Shown one piece after another: positions 17,977 through 26,788 of a stretch of DNA of 64,000 bases. A model generated the notes under the pieces. It had not been told where the DNA came from and did not search any database. It was given only the letters and a program-made list of their open reading frames with translations. The number at the start of each line of letters is the position of its first letter. The first letter of the stretch is position 1. The position numbers and the translations under genes were made by a program. Source of the stretch: Accumulibacter sp964420975 (GTDB lineage Bacteria; Pseudomonadota; Gammaproteobacteria; Burkholderiales; Rhodocyclaceae); NCBI GenBank assembly GCA_964420975.1, contig CAYQVH010000012.1:27619-91618 (forward strand), written 5' to 3'.

Positions 17977-18948
17977 CTAATACGTTCTGGCAACGGCGAA
18001 GAGGCACAATTCTAGCAGCGAATCCTTGTACTGAGAAGGCGGGACAACGTCGAGCGCTTCCGCCGCCAGCCTGGCTTCGGTTTCGGCCTTCCGTCGCGCG
18101 TAGTCAAGCGCTCCCGTTTCGCGAATCGCCGCCAGCACCTGCGGCAAATCGTCACGACCACCCTCCTCGATCGCACGACGGACGCACGCCGCCTGCGCCG
18201 CGCTGCCGTGCTGGAGGACGTGGATCAGCGGCAGCGTCGGTTTGCCCTCGGCCAGATCGTCTCCCAGATGCTTGCCGGTTTCAACCTCGGCGCCCGAATA
18301 GTCGAGCACGTCGTCGATCAGCTGAAAAGCCGTACCGAGATGAGCGCCGTAAGTCGCCATGCTGTCCTCGACCACCGGCGAACCCCCACCCAGGATCGCT
18401 CCCAGTTGCGCGGCGGCCTCGAAAAGCTTCGCCGTCTTGTAGCGGATCACTTGCAGATAGCCCGCTTCGTCGACGTCTGCATCGTGACAGTTCATCAACT
18501 GCAGCACTTCTCCTTCGGCGATGACGTTGGTGGCGTCCGAAAGAACTCGCATGATGCGCATGTCGTCAACCGCCACCATCATCTGGAAGGCGCGCGAATA
18601 GAGGAAGTCGCCGACGAGGACGCTGGCCGCGTTGCCAAAAATCGCGTTCGCCGTGTCTCGGCCACGGCGCAGATCAGAGCCATCGACCACATCGTCGTGC
18701 AACAGCGTCGCCGTGTGGATGAACTCGATCACCGCCGCCAGCTCGTGATGGTGCGTTCCGCGATACTCCAGCGCACCGGCCGCCAGCAACACCAACGCCG
18801 GTCGTAGCCGTTTGCCGCCACTCTGGATGATGTAGTCGGCAACCTGACGAACGAGCGCCACCTCGGAATGCAACCGTCGCCGAATCACCGTGTCGACGGC
18901 TGCCATATCCGGGCCGATCAGGCTATAGAAGCGCTCCCTTCTTTCCAC
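17977..18948 (-). CDS. ispB: Octaprenyl diphosphate synthase
   Basis: This trans-prenyltransferase makes the ubiquinone side chain. The 323-residue protein has GGKRLRPALVLLAA, the first Asp-rich motif in LLHDDVVDGSDLRRG (about residues 83-97) and the second in FQLIDDVLDYSG (about 207-218), with GDFLYSRAFQMMV between. The position divergent to rplU-rpmA-obgE is the usual ispB setting in proteobacteria, which favours the long-chain enzyme over farnesyl or geranylgeranyl synthase. Chain length cannot be proven by eye. Confidence 0.9.
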   Translation of the reverse strand: MERRERFYSLIGPDMAAVDTVIRRRLHSEVALVRQVADYIIQSGGKRLRPALVLLAAGALEYRGTHHHELAAVIEFIHTATLLHDDVVDGSDLRRGRDTANAIFGNAASVLVGDFLYSRAFQMMVAVDDMRIMRVLSDATNVIAEGEVLQLMNCHDADVDEAGYLQVIRYKTAKLFEAAAQLGAILGGGSPVVEDSMATYGAHLGTAFQLIDDVLDYSGAEVETGKHLGDDLAEGKPTLPLIHVLQHGSAAQAACVRRAIEEGGRDDLPQVLAAIRETGALDYARRKAETEARLAAEALDVVPPSQYKDSLLELCLFAVARTY

Positions 18949-19024
18949 GTGGCACCCTGTGACAAAAACTCCGGGATCTTAGGCGTCTACGCTTACAGGC
19001 GTCAAGCGAAGCGCGGCAAACCCT

Positions 19025-19052
19025 TTGACGTCAAGGCAAATGCGTGTATAGT
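19025..19052 (+). promoter_or_regulatory. Sigma70 promoter of rplU-rpmA
   Basis: TTGACG (19025-19030) and TATAGT (19047-19052) are separated by 16 bp, 43 bp before the rplU ATG. Both hexamers are one or two bases from consensus, which fits strong ribosomal-protein expression. Confidence 0.75.
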
Positions 19053-19095
19053 GCCCGGTTTTTCGTATTACTTCGTTCGTTCTTTGGAGTCCAAC

Positions 19096-19431
19096 ATGTA
19101 CGCGGTCATAAAAACCGGGGGCAAGCAATATCGGGTTGTCTGCGGCGAAAAACTGAAAATAGAACAGATACCGGCAGCCGTTGGCGCAGCAGTCACTCTG
19201 GATCAGATTCTCCTCGTCGGCGCGGGTGAAGGGGTAATCCTCGGCACCCCCACGGTCGCCGGGGCGACGGTGACGGCGACGGTTCTGTCCCACGGCCGGC
19301 ACGACAAGGTCCGCATCTTCAAGATGCGGCGTCGCAAGCACTACCAGAAACACCAGGGGCATCGGCAAAACTATACCGAGATCCGTGTCGAGACCATTTC
19401 CGATGGTACGGCAGCGGCTCCATCGGTCTGA
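19096..19431 (+). CDS. rplU: 50S ribosomal protein L21
   Basis: L21 (111 residues) begins MYAVIKTGGKQYRV, the standard N terminus, and contains KVRIFKMRRRKHYQKHQGHRQ, the rRNA-binding basic stretch. I start it at the ATG at 19096 preceded by TTTGGAG; longer in-frame extensions run through the promoter. It pairs with rpmA 19 bp downstream and a terminator follows both. Confidence 0.96.
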   Translation: MYAVIKTGGKQYRVVCGEKLKIEQIPAAVGAAVTLDQILLVGAGEGVILGTPTVAGATVTATVLSHGRHDKVRIFKMRRRKHYQKHQGHRQNYTEIRVETISDGTAAAPSV

Positions 19432-19450
19432 TCGGGAAGGAGTCTGACAG

Positions 19451-19714
19451 ATGGCACACAAGAAAGCAGGCGGTAGCGTCCGCAACGGCCGTGACTCGGA
19501 AGCCAAACGACTGGGCGTGAAGCGTTATGGCGGCCAGTGGGTACGCGCCGGGAACATCATCGTTCGCCAGCGGGGCACGGCCTACCATCCGGGCGAGAAT
19601 ATGGGGATCGGCAATGATCACACGCTGTTTGCCCTGATAGACGGACACGTTCAGTTTGCCGTAAAAGGCCCCATGCGCCGGCGCACGGTAAGCATCATTC
19701 CCGTCGCCTCCTGA
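19451..19714 (+). CDS. rpmA: 50S ribosomal protein L27
   Basis: L27 (87 residues) starts MAHKKAGGSVRNGRDSE, with the Ala/His/Lys N-terminal tail that reaches the peptidyl-transferase centre. GQWVRAGNIIVRQRGT and HPGENMGIGNDHTLFAL are family signatures. AAGGAG lies 9 bp upstream. It is cotranscribed with rplU. Confidence 0.97.
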   Translation: MAHKKAGGSVRNGRDSEAKRLGVKRYGGQWVRAGNIIVRQRGTAYHPGENMGIGNDHTLFALIDGHVQFAVKGPMRRRTVSIIPVAS

Positions 19715-19750
19715 AACGCGGCATCGGGAGCCGCCTGCCGGCACCCAGCA

Positions 19751-19784
19751 AAAGGCCCTATCCGCGTCGTCGATAGGGCCTTTT
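19751..19784 (+). terminator. Rho-independent terminator after rplU-rpmA
   Basis: AAAGGCCCTATC (19751-19762) pairs perfectly with GATAGGGCCTTT (19772-19783) over a 9-nt loop, followed by one more T. It separates the ribosomal operon from obgE. Confidence 0.88.
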
Positions 19785-19838
19785 CGTTCCAGGCTCTCCG
19801 TCTTTCCTTTTGATGTTCACCGGAAAAAAGCAGTCACC

Positions 19839-20918
19839 ATGAAGTTCATTGATGAGGCGACGATCCTCATCGCCGCCGGTGACGGCGGCAACGGCATCGC
19901 TTCATTCCGGCGCGACAAGTACGAGCCAGAGGGGGGCCCTGACGGCGGAGACGGCGGTCACGGTGGCGACGTTTACTTCCTCGCCGACCGCAACGTCAAT
20001 ACGCTCATCGCCTATCGCTACAAGCGTCGCTATCGTGCCCAGCGCGGCGAAAACGGCGGTTCCCGCGACCGTTACGGCAAGTGCGGTCAAGACCTGACCT
20101 TGCGCGTCCCGGTCGGTACGCGGATCTCCGACCACCAGACGCAGCAGGTGCTCGCCGACCTCGACGTCGACGGCAAGAAGCATTTGCTCGCGAAAGGCGG
20201 TCGTGGCGGCCTCGGCAACGTTCACTTCAAGTCGAGCGTCAATCGCACCCCGCGTCAGTGTACTCGCGGCGACGCCGGAGAGCAACGCGAACTGCGCCTG
20301 GAGTTGCGGCTGCTGGCCGATGTTGGCCTGCTGGGTCTGCCCAACGCAGGAAAGAGCACGTTGCTGCGCGTCGTGTCGGCGGCACGACCAAAGGTTGCCG
20401 ACTACCCATTCACGACCCTGCACCCGCACCTCGGCGTCGTCGATACTGGCGACGACACTCCCTTCGTCGTCGCCGACGTCCCGGGACTGATCGCTGGCGC
20501 CGCCCACGGTGTCGGGCTGGGCATCCGATTTCTCAAGCATCTGACGCGCACGCGCCTGCTGCTTCACCTCATTGATCTGTCGCCATCCGACCCCGAGGCG
20601 AACCCGGCCCATGACGCGATGACGGTGCTCGGCGAACTCGCCCAGTACGACCCGGCGTTGGCCGAGAAGCCACGCTGGCTGGTTTTCAACAAACTCGACT
20701 TACTGTCCGAAACCGAGCGCGAACAGCGCATCGCCGACTTCCTGGAAGCGATCGGTTCGCCGCCTTGCCCCACCTTCCGCATTAGCGCACTGACCGGTGA
20801 GGGCTGCCGTGAGTTGACCTCGCGCTTGCAGGAGGCGCTGGCGCAATTGCCGGGCGCACCACTCGCCCACTCTGGCGACGCAAAGCGCAGCGACGCCTTC
20901 TTCGACGATCCGGACTGA
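19839..20918 (+). CDS. obgE: Obg family GTPase CgtA
   Basis: Obg is an essential GTPase for 50S assembly and stress control. The 359-residue protein has the Gly-rich Obg fold (MKFIDEATILIAAGDGGNG, GGDGGHGGDVYF) in residues 1-158, then the G domain with GLPNAGKST (G1, about 166-174), DVPGLIAGA (G3) and NKLD (G4). The usual order rplU-rpmA-obgE-proB is kept. The proB start is 1 bp after its stop, so the two are cotranscribed. Confidence 0.96.
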   Translation: MKFIDEATILIAAGDGGNGIASFRRDKYEPEGGPDGGDGGHGGDVYFLADRNVNTLIAYRYKRRYRAQRGENGGSRDRYGKCGQDLTLRVPVGTRISDHQTQQVLADLDVDGKKHLLAKGGRGGLGNVHFKSSVNRTPRQCTRGDAGEQRELRLELRLLADVGLLGLPNAGKSTLLRVVSAARPKVADYPFTTLHPHLGVVDTGDDTPFVVADVPGLIAGAAHGVGLGIRFLKHLTRTRLLLHLIDLSPSDPEANPAHDAMTVLGELAQYDPALAEKPRWLVFNKLDLLSETEREQRIADFLEAIGSPPCPTFRISALTGEGCRELTSRLQEALAQLPGAPLAHSGDAKRSDAFFDDPD

Positions 20919-20919
20919 C

Positions 20920-22038
20920 ATGGCGATTACCCGCGTCGCCACCGCCCGCCGGCTGGTTGTCAAAGTCGGTTCGGCGCTGGTCACTAACAACGGTGAGGGG
21001 CTCGACGCTGTCGCCATTGGTGAGTGGGCGCGACAGATTGCAGCGTTGCATCAAACCGGACGGCAGGTGATCCTGGTCTCCTCCGGGGCCATCGCGTGTG
21101 GCATGCAACGTCTCGAGTGGCCGAAGCGACCGCACGCGGTGCACGAACTGCAGGCCGCCGCCGCAGTCGGACAGATGGGTCTGGCGCAGGCATACGAAAG
21201 TGCGTTTGCGCGTTATCGACTGCATACGGCGCAAATCCTGCTCACTCACGACGACCTTGCCGACCGCAAGCGCTACCTCAACGCGCGCTCGACCCTGAGT
21301 ACGCTGCTTGGCCTCGGAGTCGTGCCAATCATCAACGAGAACGACACGGTTGTCACCGACGAAATCAAGTTCGGCGACAACGATACGCTTGGCGCCCTGG
21401 TTGCCAATCTGGTTGAAGCCGACTGCCTGATCATCCTCACCGACCAGGAGGGGTTGTTCACGGCTGACCCGCGCAAGGACCCGCAGGCGACGCTGGTCAG
21501 GAAGGCACGCGCCGGCCTTCCCGAACTCGAGGCGATGGCTGGCAGCAGCGGAACACCGCTGGGAAAGGGCGGCATGATCACCAAAGTGATCGCCGCCAAA
21601 CGCGCCGCGCGAAGTGGAGCGCACACCGCGATTGCCAGTGGCCGGGAAAAGGACGTCATGTTGCGGCTGGCGCGCGGCGAACCCCTCGGCACCCTGCTCG
21701 TCTCCGAGACGCCAGCCCTCGCCGCGCGCAAGCAGTGGCTCGCCGATCACCTCCAGCTCAACGGCCGGTTGACGCTCGACAGCGGCGCCATCGGCGCGCT
21801 GCGCCAGGGAAAGAGCCTGCTGCCGATCGGCGTCCTCGCCGTGCAAGGCGACTTCGAGCGTGGAGCGGCCGTTGCCTGCGTCGCTGAAACCGGACTAGAA
21901 GTCGCTCGTGGGCTGGCCAACTACGGCAGCAGCGACGCACGCCGCATAGCGCGCCGTGCCAGCCAGGAAATAGAAGAAATCCTCGGCTACATCGATGAGC
22001 CGGAACTGATTCATCGTGACAACCTGATCCTCAGCTAA
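20920..22038 (+). CDS. proB: Glutamate 5-kinase
   Basis: This enzyme phosphorylates glutamate, the first step of proline synthesis. The 372-residue protein has the amino-acid kinase domain (VVKVGSALVTNNGEG, VILVSSGAIACG, INENDTVVTDEIKFGDND, GKGGMITK) and a C-terminal PUA domain (about 275-350). Full length and all kinase motifs are present. proA is not in the window. Confidence 0.96.
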   Translation: MAITRVATARRLVVKVGSALVTNNGEGLDAVAIGEWARQIAALHQTGRQVILVSSGAIACGMQRLEWPKRPHAVHELQAAAAVGQMGLAQAYESAFARYRLHTAQILLTHDDLADRKRYLNARSTLSTLLGLGVVPIINENDTVVTDEIKFGDNDTLGALVANLVEADCLIILTDQEGLFTADPRKDPQATLVRKARAGLPELEAMAGSSGTPLGKGGMITKVIAAKRAARSGAHTAIASGREKDVMLRLARGEPLGTLLVSETPALAARKQWLADHLQLNGRLTLDSGAIGALRQGKSLLPIGVLAVQGDFERGAAVACVAETGLEVARGLANYGSSDARRIARRASQEIEEILGYIDEPELIHRDNLILS

Positions 22039-22045
22039 CCTCGGT

Positions 22046-22756
22046 ATGAACAACGATCGCCGGCAGGGCATTCATCTTTCCTTCTCCGACAAGTACACCA
22101 ACGAACATTCGCGCGAGTACTTCGAAAAGCACGAGCGGAAGAAGCTTTCCGATCGTTTCGAACACCGTATGGCCGCCCGCGCCCTGGCGCTCGCCGGCAA
22201 CCCGGCGTCGGTCCTCGACCTGCCGTGTGGAACCGGCCGCTTCTGGTCGCTGCTGGCTGGCGACCCACAGCGCGAGCTGATCGCCGCGGACTACAGCCAG
22301 GCGATGCTCGAGGTCGCGGCACGCGTGCGCCCGCCCCAAATCGTCAAGCGTTTCCGCCTGCTGCAGTGCTCGGCGTTTGCGATCACCCTGCCCGACGACA
22401 GCGTCGACTGCGTGTTTTCGATTCGCCTCATGCACCACATCGGCGAGTCGGCGAATCGCCTCGCGATGCTTAAGGAGTTCCGTCGCGTCACCCGGGATAG
22501 CGTCGTCGTCTCGCTCTGGGTCGATGGCAACTACAAGGCGTGGCGTCGCCGCAAGCTGGAGGCCAGGCGGCGACACGCCGGCGAGAAGAGCGATAACCGT
22601 TTCGTCGTGCCGAGCGCGCAATTCGAACAGGAGTGTCGCGACACCGGCTTCGTCATTGTCGGCCACGTCGATTTCCTACCCCGCCTCTTCATGTGGCGCG
22701 CCTATGTTCTGCGCAAGAAACCGGCTAACGACGCTTGCCGCCTGGGTTTTGAGTGA
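22046..22756 (+). CDS. Class I SAM-dependent methyltransferase
   Basis: The 236-residue protein has a Rossmann methyltransferase core: VLDLPCGTGRFWSLLA is motif I (about residues 55-70), IAADYSQAMLEVA binds the ribose, and CVFSIRLMHHIGE is motif IV. The Cys-Gly-Thr-Gly motif is typical of small-molecule methyltransferases. It begins 7 bp after proB and is followed closely by an InaA-type protein, so it may act on a surface glycolipid. The substrate is unknown. Confidence 0.8.
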   Translation: MNNDRRQGIHLSFSDKYTNEHSREYFEKHERKKLSDRFEHRMAARALALAGNPASVLDLPCGTGRFWSLLAGDPQRELIAADYSQAMLEVAARVRPPQIVKRFRLLQCSAFAITLPDDSVDCVFSIRLMHHIGESANRLAMLKEFRRVTRDSVVVSLWVDGNYKAWRRRKLEARRRHAGEKSDNRFVVPSAQFEQECRDTGFVIVGHVDFLPRLFMWRAYVLRKKPANDACRLGFE

Positions 22757-22766
22757 CGCGAACGTA

Positions 22767-23498
22767 ATGGCTGCCGACCATTTCGCCGACGCGGCGGCGC
22801 GTCGTCAGCTGCAAGCGAGCGGTTTCAGCGACTTCGACGCGCTGTGGGCGCTGCCCGCGACCTGGCACGAGGAACCCAATCAGCGTCGAGGCGGCTGGAG
22901 TGGTGTCAGCCGCCACGTTCTGGCCGACGGCACGGCCGTTTTCGTCAAACGCCAGGAAAATCACCTCTGCCGAACGCCGCGCCATTTCTTACGCGGTGTG
23001 CCGACCTGTTATCGCGAGTACCGGAACATCCGCCGCCTGCAGCATTGTGGCGTCGCAGCGGTCGAGGCGCTTTACTACGGTGACCGCCGGCTTCCGGGGA
23101 AGTGGCAAGCGGTACTCGTCACCCGCGCACTCGACGATTTTCTCAGCCTCGACGAATGGAACGCCGGCGATCCGGCGGGCGAGTCATCGCAGCGGGGATC
23201 CGTGATTGCCGCGATCGCTCACGCCTGTGCCCGCCTGCACCATCAGCGTCTGCAGCACAGCTGCCTTTACGGGAAACACGTTTTCGTCAGGCGCCTGCAG
23301 CCCGGCGCCTGCTATCAGGAAAGCGACGTCCGCTTCATTGATCTCGAAAAGCTGCGACGCGGCATCAGTCGCGAACGCGTCGCCGGCCATGATATCGACC
23401 AACTGATGCGTCACAGTGAAGGCTGGAAAGCCGAGGACCGCCGCGCTTTCCTCGTCGCTTACCAAGAGCGGCGGCGAGCGCTTCGAGACTCGCGCTAG
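22767..23498 (+). CDS. InaA/WaaP-type lipopolysaccharide kinase-family protein
   Basis: The 243-residue protein has a protein-kinase-like fold: an ATP Lys in AVFVKRQENHLCR, a catalytic-loop region LHHQRLQHSCLYGKHVFV, and FIDLEKLR as the metal-binding segment. HxCLYxKH instead of HxDL is normal in the InaA branch of Kdo/LPS kinases. The ATG at 22767 is 10 bp after the methyltransferase stop; earlier in-frame ATGs lie inside that gene. It probably phosphorylates a cell-envelope glycan, by family only. Confidence 0.72.
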   Translation: MAADHFADAAARRQLQASGFSDFDALWALPATWHEEPNQRRGGWSGVSRHVLADGTAVFVKRQENHLCRTPRHFLRGVPTCYREYRNIRRLQHCGVAAVEALYYGDRRLPGKWQAVLVTRALDDFLSLDEWNAGDPAGESSQRGSVIAAIAHACARLHHQRLQHSCLYGKHVFVRRLQPGACYQESDVRFIDLEKLRRGISRERVAGHDIDQLMRHSEGWKAEDRRAFLVAYQERRRALRDSR

Positions 23499-23504
23499 AC
23501 GGGC

Positions 23505-25340
23505 TCAATCGAGCGCAAACTTCCCTTCGTAACGCTCCTTGAGCGCCGGGTTCTGGTCGTCCTTGCGCAGAAAGCAGTTGCCAACCGCCAGCGCGTCGAT
23601 TTCCGTGCCCATGAAGCAGCGGAAGGCGTCCTCCGGCGTACAGACGATGGGTTCGCCGCGAACATTGAAGCTGGTATTGACGACTACCGGACAATCCGTC
23701 AGCCGTTTGAAGCGCTCGATGACCGCATGGAAGCGAGGATTCGTCTCACGATGGACGGTCTGGATGCGCGCCGAGTAGTCTACGTGGGTGACCGCTGGTA
23801 TCGACGAGCGCGGGACGTTGAGCTTGTCAATTCCGAACAGCCGTTGCTGGTCGGCGCTCATCGCGATCCGGTGGCGGTCGAGAACGTCGGCGACAAACAA
23901 CATGTACGGACTGTCCTCGTCAAGATCAAACCAATCGCTGACGTCCTCGCGCAGAACGGCTGGCGCAAAGGGACGGAACGACTCGCGGTATTTCACCTTG
24001 AGGTTCAGCAACTTCTGCATCGTCGGCGAGCGCGCGTCACCGAGAATCGAGCGCCCCCCCAACGCGCGTGGGCCGAACTCCATTCGCCCCTGATGCCAGC
24101 CGAGCGCCAAACCTTGCGCCAACGCCGCGGCACAGCGATCGACGATCTCTTCATCGCTCAGCACCTCAAAGCGCGCGCCGATCGCCTGCAGGCGGGCGAC
24201 AATGTCGGCCGTGTCGTGACCCGGACCGAGGTACGATCCCTGCATTCGGTCGCGCCCCGAGTCGACCGGTCGCGGCTGGCGATGGTAGAGATGCGCGGCA
24301 ACCAGGGCCGCGCCCAGCGCCCCTCCGGCGTCACCGGCCGCTGGCTGCAGCCACACGCGCTCGAAGCTGTGTTGCCGCAACAACTTCCCATTGGCAACAC
24401 AATTGAGCGCCACCCCTCCCGCCAAACAGAGATTCCTTTCTCCGGTCTCCCGAGCAATGGCGCGCGCGAGCTTGAGAACAACCTCTTCGGTCACCTGCTG
24501 GACCGACGCGGCGAGATCCATCTCCCGCTGCCCAAGGGCCGCATCCGGCTTGCGAGGCGGACCCCCGAAGAGCTCATCGAAGCGTCGGTTGGTCATCGTC
24601 AGGCCCGTACAGTAGTCGAAGTAATCGAGGTTGAGGCGGAAACTACCGTCGTCCTTGACGTCGATCAGATGCTCGCGGATCAGGGCCGCGTACTTCGGCT
24701 CGCCGTACGGTGCCAGCCCCATCACCTTGTATTCGCCGGAATTGACCTTGAAACCCGTATAGTAAGTAAAGGCGGAGTACAGCAGGCCCAGTGAGTGCGG
24801 AAAGTGGATCTCGCGCACGACCTGCAGGTCGCTCCCCTTGCCAATCGCCAACGAGGTCGTCGTCCACTCGCCGACACCGTCCATGGTGAGCACGGCGGCG
24901 CGTTCGAAAGGCGAGGGAAAGAACGCGCTCGCCGCGTGACTCAGGTGGTGCTCGGAAAAAAGCAGACGCGCCGCCCAGTCGACGTTCGCGTCAAGACGCG
25001 ACAGCTCCTTGATCAGCAGGCTCTTCTGAAAAAGCTTTTCTTTCAGCCACAGCGGCAGAGCTTGGCGAAACGACTTGAATCCGCGCGGCGCGAAGGCGAG
25101 ATAGGTCTCCAGCAGGCGCTCGAATTTGAGAAAAGGCTTGTCGTAAAAGGCTACCAGGTCGAGGTCTGCGGGTCGCAGGCCAGCAATCGCCAAACATTCA
25201 CGCGCCGCATTGAACGGGAAAGCCGGGTCGTGCTTGAGGCGCGTAAACCGCTCCTCCTGCGCCGCAGCGACGATCTCCCCGTCGCTGACGAGCGCTGCCG
25301 CCGCGTCGTGGTAATAGGCCGAAAGGCCCAGGATGCGCAT
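23505..25340 (-). CDS. NodU/CmcH/SxtI-type carbamoyltransferase
   Basis: This 611-residue enzyme transfers a carbamoyl group from carbamoyl phosphate through a carbamoyl-adenylate. The N-terminal Kae1-like domain (MRILGLSAYYHDAAAAL, HHLSHAASAFFPSPF with metal-binding His residues, LAGGVALNCVANGKL) is followed by the C-terminal domain (GRMEFGPRALGGRSILGDAR, LTDCPVVVNTSFNVRGEPIV). Two small membrane-protein genes lie directly upstream, the sxtI-sxtJ-sxtK-type arrangement. It ends convergent with the InaA-like gene. The acceptor is probably a sugar or lipid-linked glycan; no antibiotic or toxin cluster surrounds it. Confidence 0.9.
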   Translation of the reverse strand: MRILGLSAYYHDAAAALVSDGEIVAAAQEERFTRLKHDPAFPFNAARECLAIAGLRPADLDLVAFYDKPFLKFERLLETYLAFAPRGFKSFRQALPLWLKEKLFQKSLLIKELSRLDANVDWAARLLFSEHHLSHAASAFFPSPFERAAVLTMDGVGEWTTTSLAIGKGSDLQVVREIHFPHSLGLLYSAFTYYTGFKVNSGEYKVMGLAPYGEPKYAALIREHLIDVKDDGSFRLNLDYFDYCTGLTMTNRRFDELFGGPPRKPDAALGQREMDLAASVQQVTEEVVLKLARAIARETGERNLCLAGGVALNCVANGKLLRQHSFERVWLQPAAGDAGGALGAALVAAHLYHRQPRPVDSGRDRMQGSYLGPGHDTADIVARLQAIGARFEVLSDEEIVDRCAAALAQGLALGWHQGRMEFGPRALGGRSILGDARSPTMQKLLNLKVKYRESFRPFAPAVLREDVSDWFDLDEDSPYMLFVADVLDRHRIAMSADQQRLFGIDKLNVPRSSIPAVTHVDYSARIQTVHRETNPRFHAVIERFKRLTDCPVVVNTSFNVRGEPIVCTPEDAFRCFMGTEIDALAVGNCFLRKDDQNPALKERYEGKFALD

Positions 25341-25343
25341 GCC

Positions 25344-25493
25344 TCAGAACAAGGTATAGATGAATGGAGCAACCACCGAGCCCTGCGCCAGTACGAGCAG
25401 GCCGCCGAGCAGCACCATGATGAGAATGATCGGCAGCAACCAGAACTTCTTGCGCACCTTGAGAAACTGCCACAACTCGACGAGGAATCCCAT
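25344..25493 (-). CDS. Small membrane protein DUF5989 (SxtK-like)
   Basis: This 49-residue protein starts at 25493 with MGFLVELWQFLKVRKKFWLL and has a single TM helix (PIILIMVLLGGLLVLAQG). It matches the tiny one-helix proteins that accompany SxtJ and NodU-type carbamoyltransferases. It lies 3 bp upstream of the carbamoyltransferase and 11 bp downstream of the SxtJ-like gene. Function is unknown; it could anchor the enzyme at the membrane. Confidence 0.75.
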   Translation of the reverse strand: MGFLVELWQFLKVRKKFWLLPIILIMVLLGGLLVLAQGSVVAPFIYTLF

Positions 25494-25504
25494 CTTGCCG
25501 CCTC

Positions 25505-25900
25505 TCAGAACTGGTTGCGCAAACCGTCGGGATCGGGGCCCGGCGGATCACGGTTTAGCCAATAGCTTGTCGCCTGGGGATCGGCGCGCCGCTGCATGAG
25601 ATCACGGCCGGCGAGACGCATGCCCCAGGCAATCGGCGTAAACAGGCCAAAGAAAATGAACCCCAGGAGCACGGGCGAAACAATTCGGTGCAACCAATCG
25701 GCGAGCTTCATCCACCCCCGGTTGAACGGCGCCAACCAGGCCGGAACAAGCAGCGCCACCAACAGGGTCAGTCCGGCCGCAGCAAACAACCCCTGCCCTC
25801 CGGCGACTCCCCGCCACCAGCAGTAGCCGCCCGCGAGGGAAAAAACAAAAACAAACAAGAAACCAAAAGAACGATTCGAGGGCAGGCTTGCAGGCGGCAT
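25505..25900 (-). CDS. SxtJ-like membrane protein
   Basis: The 131-residue protein has about three TM helices (FGFLFVFVFSLAGGYCWW, GLFAAAGLTLLVALLVPAWL, VLLGFIFFGLFTPIAWGM) and ends with a polar tail. The pattern PFNRGWMKLADWLHRIVSPVLLGFIFF is typical of SxtJ-family proteins found beside carbamoyltransferases. It is the first gene of the three-gene minus-strand cassette. No enzymatic residues are evident; a membrane scaffold is plausible. Confidence 0.72.
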   Translation of the reverse strand: MPPASLPSNRSFGFLFVFVFSLAGGYCWWRGVAGGQGLFAAAGLTLLVALLVPAWLAPFNRGWMKLADWLHRIVSPVLLGFIFFGLFTPIAWGMRLAGRDLMQRRADPQATSYWLNRDPPGPDPDGLRNQF

Positions 25901-25987
25901 CGGGAGACAGCGGTTAAAGAGAGGATCGGCGCCCGAGTATCCGTTGCGCGGTTGACCCTGTCAACGACTAGCCTTGTCCAAAGTGGT

Positions 25988-26535
25988 ATGAGCCTGAATC
26001 GGGTCGATCCCTTTGGGCTTAGCAAGCAGGAAGCGGCGCCGCTTGCTTGCACCATGTGAGATGGAGTGCTCAATGGGGTTAAGGGCTGGTGGAACACTTC
26101 CGTGGCTGCGGCGCAGAGCGAAAGCTTCTCAGACCGGATAATGAGGGGACTGCAAGGCCTCAACCCCGAAGTCGGGGTGGGGGTTACAGCCAGTATCAAG
26201 GCCATCGAGGGTATCGTCGGGGTAGAATCAGCGGCCGCAAAGGAAGCAGGCTCAATTTGGTCTGCTAGCAAGAGCAAGTCGGCTGTCGAGAATGCACTCG
26301 GGCACTGGAACAAGCGCAAAGGCGAGTTCCCCGAGTTGGCTAACTCGAAACAGTATGTGGAAGCGGCGTACTCGCTCGCAGCGAAGCCGCCGGCCGACGC
26401 ATTGATCAAGTCACGCGGTGCAGACACGCTGATTTACGACAAGGCGTCGAACACGTTCCTGGTAAGGGGGCCGATGGTGCACCGCGCACGATGTTTAGGC
26501 CGAAGGACGGCTTTGACTATTTCAACAGGCAATGA
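25988..26535 (+). pseudogene. Broken Rhs/polymorphic toxin C-terminal tip
   Basis: LNRVDPFGL at 25994-26020 matches the junction motif ending an Rhs core (NxVDPxGL). The same frame meets a TGA at 26057-26059, then continues as a 170-residue toxin-like segment (WNTSVAAAQSESFSDRI, HWNKRKGEFPELANSKQYVEAA). At about 26465, in a run of five G, a one-base loss breaks the frame; adding one base gives GADGAPRTMFRPKDGFDYFNRQ and a stop at 26533, overlapping the next ATG by 4 bp. The end resembles RNase-type polymorphic toxins, but the exact family is not certain. The large Rhs core is absent, so this is an orphan cassette with two lesions. Confidence 0.65.
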
Positions 26536-26747
26536 GGATGTCCAACAACGATCAGTTGCTTCCTTGCCCGTGTTGCGGGTCAGGCACGATTGGCAAGGCG
26601 GGCGCCTACGATGTCTGTGATATTTGCGGCTGGGAGGACGATCCCGTTCAATCGGCTGACCCTACTTATGCGGGCGGTGCAAACGCCGAAAGCCTGGACA
26701 TGGCTCGCGAGCACCGGTGGCAGAAGCTGAAACTCGGCGACGCGTAG
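26532..26747 (+). CDS. CPCC-type cysteine-rich immunity protein
   Basis: The 71-residue protein has CPCCG near the N terminus and CDICGWEDDPVQSADP, the double CxxC layout of the CPCC family, which are commonly immunity proteins of polymorphic toxins. Its ATG overlaps the stop of the repaired toxin frame as ATGA, the standard coupling of toxin and immunity genes. Unlike the toxin it is intact, as expected if immunity is kept after the toxin decays. Confidence 0.8.
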   Translation: MRMSNNDQLLPCPCCGSGTIGKAGAYDVCDICGWEDDPVQSADPTYAGGANAESLDMAREHRWQKLKLGDA

Positions 26748-26769
26748 CCCTTCGTGCAGCCTCTCAAAT

Positions 26770-26787
26770 GCCCGCCCTCGCGCGGGC
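26770..26787 (-). terminator. Weak hairpin after hicA
   Basis: GCCCGC (26770-26775) and GCGGGC (26782-26787) form a 6-bp GC stem between the converging immunity and hicA genes. The minus side is followed by ATTTG only, so termination would be weak. Confidence 0.35.
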
Positions 26788-26788
26788 G

